Part shown: positions 48,701-51,700 of the stretch, in pieces
Layout of the letters: every line of letters starts with the position of its first letter
Position numbering within the stretch: position 1 is the first letter of the stretch
Translations under genes and position numbers: made by a program
Source: Sabellastarte sp. h YS-2021
Lineage: Eukaryota > Annelida > Polychaeta > Sabellida > Sabellidae
DNA length: 64,000 nucleotides
Assembly: GCA_964017235.1 (NCBI GenBank)
Contig: OZ024929.1
Location: 162,921,609 to 162,985,608 of the forward strand
Direction: 5' to 3'
Notes under the pieces: model-generated
The model's input: the letters and a program-made list of their open reading frames with translations, nothing else
Told to the model about the DNA's origin: nothing
Databases searched by the model: none

Positions 48701-51700
48701 GGGACATGGTTGAAGAGTGACATACAGAGTATTATGTTAACACACACGATTTCCTATAAGTTGTCTTCACAACCAAAAAAGCTGTAACCTATTATAAGTG
48801 TGACACAGGCCACTATTGATATCAGGGACTAAATACGACTTCCAAGGAGGGGTCAAAGCTCAAATCTGACCCCACCACAAGAATTGGGGCACATGGTTTC
48901 CTGTAAGTTGTCTTCACATCCCAAACCTCTATGCCAAATTATAAGGTTAGACCAATAATAAGGGAGATATAGGTCATTATAAGTATCAAGGACGACGTTC
49001 GACCTTAAAGGAGGGGTCGATGGTCAAATCTGAACCAACCCCAAAATTTAGGGCACATGATTTCCCATAAGTCTTCACATCTAAACCTCTACGACTAATA
49101 ATAATAAGGGAGATATACACCATTATAGGTATCAAGGACAACATTCGACCCTCAAGGAGGGCTCCAAGGTTAAATCTGACATCACCAAAAGATTCGGGGC
49201 ACACGATTTCCTATAACTTGTCTTCACATCCAAAACATCCACGAGTAATAGTAAGGGAGATATAGGCCATTATAGGTATCAAGTGGCCCAAAGTCAAATG
49301 TGACCCCACCATAAGATTCAGGACAGATGATTTCCCATAAGTCGTCTTTACCGGCAAAACCTCTACGACCAATAATAAGGGCGATATATGCTGTCGATGA
49401 AAATATCACCAATATGTATGGTCAAATTATGGCTTGAATGTTTTGAATATTACCCATACATACAGATGTGGCAATACATGCTTACATGTGGAGTTCGGTC
49501 AAAACCTGTGACTCACTTGATGGAATACCATCTGTTACAATGGGAAGTTGCAAAAGTAAAACCCTTAATGAATTCTAATATGACTTTAACAGTGCTTAAT
49601 CTACATCAAAAGACACCCAAAGGCGCAACAACCAAGATTCAAGTAAAAATATATGAGAGATTTAATAGAGATAAAATAGTATCACATATCCCTGTAGAGA
49701 GATAAAATAGCATCAGAAATGCAAGATCACGGGTCAACTCCAGGTCATACCATGACGTTCGTTACACACCTATAACCCCCGACCAATGTCCCTACCAAAT
49801 ATCAACTTCATGCACCTTATGGTTTCCGAAACATAGCCTGGACAAGGCATTATAGGTCAAGGTCACTACAGCAAGGTCAAAGGTCAAATCAAGGTCAGAC
49901 CATGACGTTGCACAACCCCTAACTAATGTCCCTGCCAAGTATCAACATCCTACACCTTATGGTTGCCGAGATATAGCCCAGACAAGATTTTATAAGTTAA
50001 GGTCACTTCGGTAAGGTCAAAGGTCAAATCACGCCATGACACTGCACACCTACACCCCCTAACTAATGTCCCTACCACGTATCAACTTCCAACTTCCTAC
50101 ACCTTACGGTTTCTGAGATATGGCCAAGACAAGATTTTCAAACTCACAGTCACTATGGCAAGGTCAAAGGTCAAATCAAGGTCACACTATGATATTGCAC
50201 ACCTACACCCCCTAACCAATGTCCCTACCAAGTATCAACTTCCTACACGTTATGGTTTCTGAGGTACAGCCCGGACAAACTTTTTCTCGCAGCCCGCCCG
50301 CCAAACTGCCCATCCAGACACCATGGGTGAAAACAATACCCCGACAGCATTTAAGGGCTGTGGGGTAAAAACCACATTTGACCTTGAAGGAGGGGTCCAA
50401 GGTCAAATCTGAAACCAGCAAAAGATTTGGGACACATGATTTCCAATAAGTTGTCCTCACACCCACAACCTCTACAACCAATAATAAGGGAGATATAGGC
50501 TCCTTTAAGTGTGGTCACCTCAGATTTTCAAATTCGTTGCCATAGCAACCAACCAAATTGAAAAAATTGGACCAAATGTTAGCCAGGCAAGATATCATAG
50601 ATTTCATTTCTTGAAACCTTGGTAAGGATAGGTGCAACAGATTTCCAGTTATAAGTGATTTACTCAAGGTGAACTGTCAAAGTAGCTATTACTCAGTTAG
50701 CTATGGACCTACAGCTCTGAAAATTAGCCATGACACTGTGCATCAAAAAGTAGCTGAACAACACATTTGACAACATTAATGTAACTCTAAGTTATGAAGA
50801 AAAATATCATTTACTCATTTTGGTCATGGTTAAAAATAGCCAGCCTTGACAGGCAAGAACCCCAGCCTGGAGCTAAAAGGCCAACAACATTGAGATTTGG
50901 GAAAAGCTTTGGAACAACTTCTGTTGTAAGAAGTATAGAGACCCCACAAGATGTTCTACAAAAGAAATACTTTGAAGCCAAAGAAACAATCATAAGGGAG
51001 ATATAAGGCCTTTTTGATGTGATGACCCTCCTATTTGACATTAAAGATATGATATGGTGGCCATTTTGTTTCCAAAATAAGGGCACAATTACTCTCAGCA
51101 AGCTTTCCTATCCATTTACATTTTGTGCAAATCTGATGAAGCTAGTTGCAATACTTTAGGTTACAGAAAACATTAAAGATTTTAAAACAAACTTTAAGAT
51201 CCTAAAATTTTAAAAGTGTTGCCATGGCAACGGTTGCCACTGGATATCCCCCAAAACCTAATCAGCTCTAGAGTAAACATATCCTGAAAATTTGGTGAAA
51301 ATCCATGCAGGGGTTTAGGCTGTGAAACACCCACAAAGTTTAAGACCTGAAAATCTTAAAAGTGTTGCCATGTCAACAGTTGTTACCCGATACACCCAAA
51401 ACCTGATTGGCTCTAGATCCTCTTGGGGGAAACATCCAATGAAAATTTGGTGAAAATCCGTGCACGGGTTTAGGCTGTGGAACAACCACAAGCTTTATGC
51501 CTGCCACCGCCGCCTGGATGACACAGGGGATGACTAAAACCCAGCCTGCATGGGCTGGGGTTAAAAACTGAATATAACCATTACTCACGTAGCTATTGAG
51601 ACAGACATCTGAAAAAGTTACCAGCTTGTAGGCATGGAGAAAGTAGCTGAACAACATATTTTACCAAAATGTTGTGAATGCAGTCATTTTTGAGTTATAA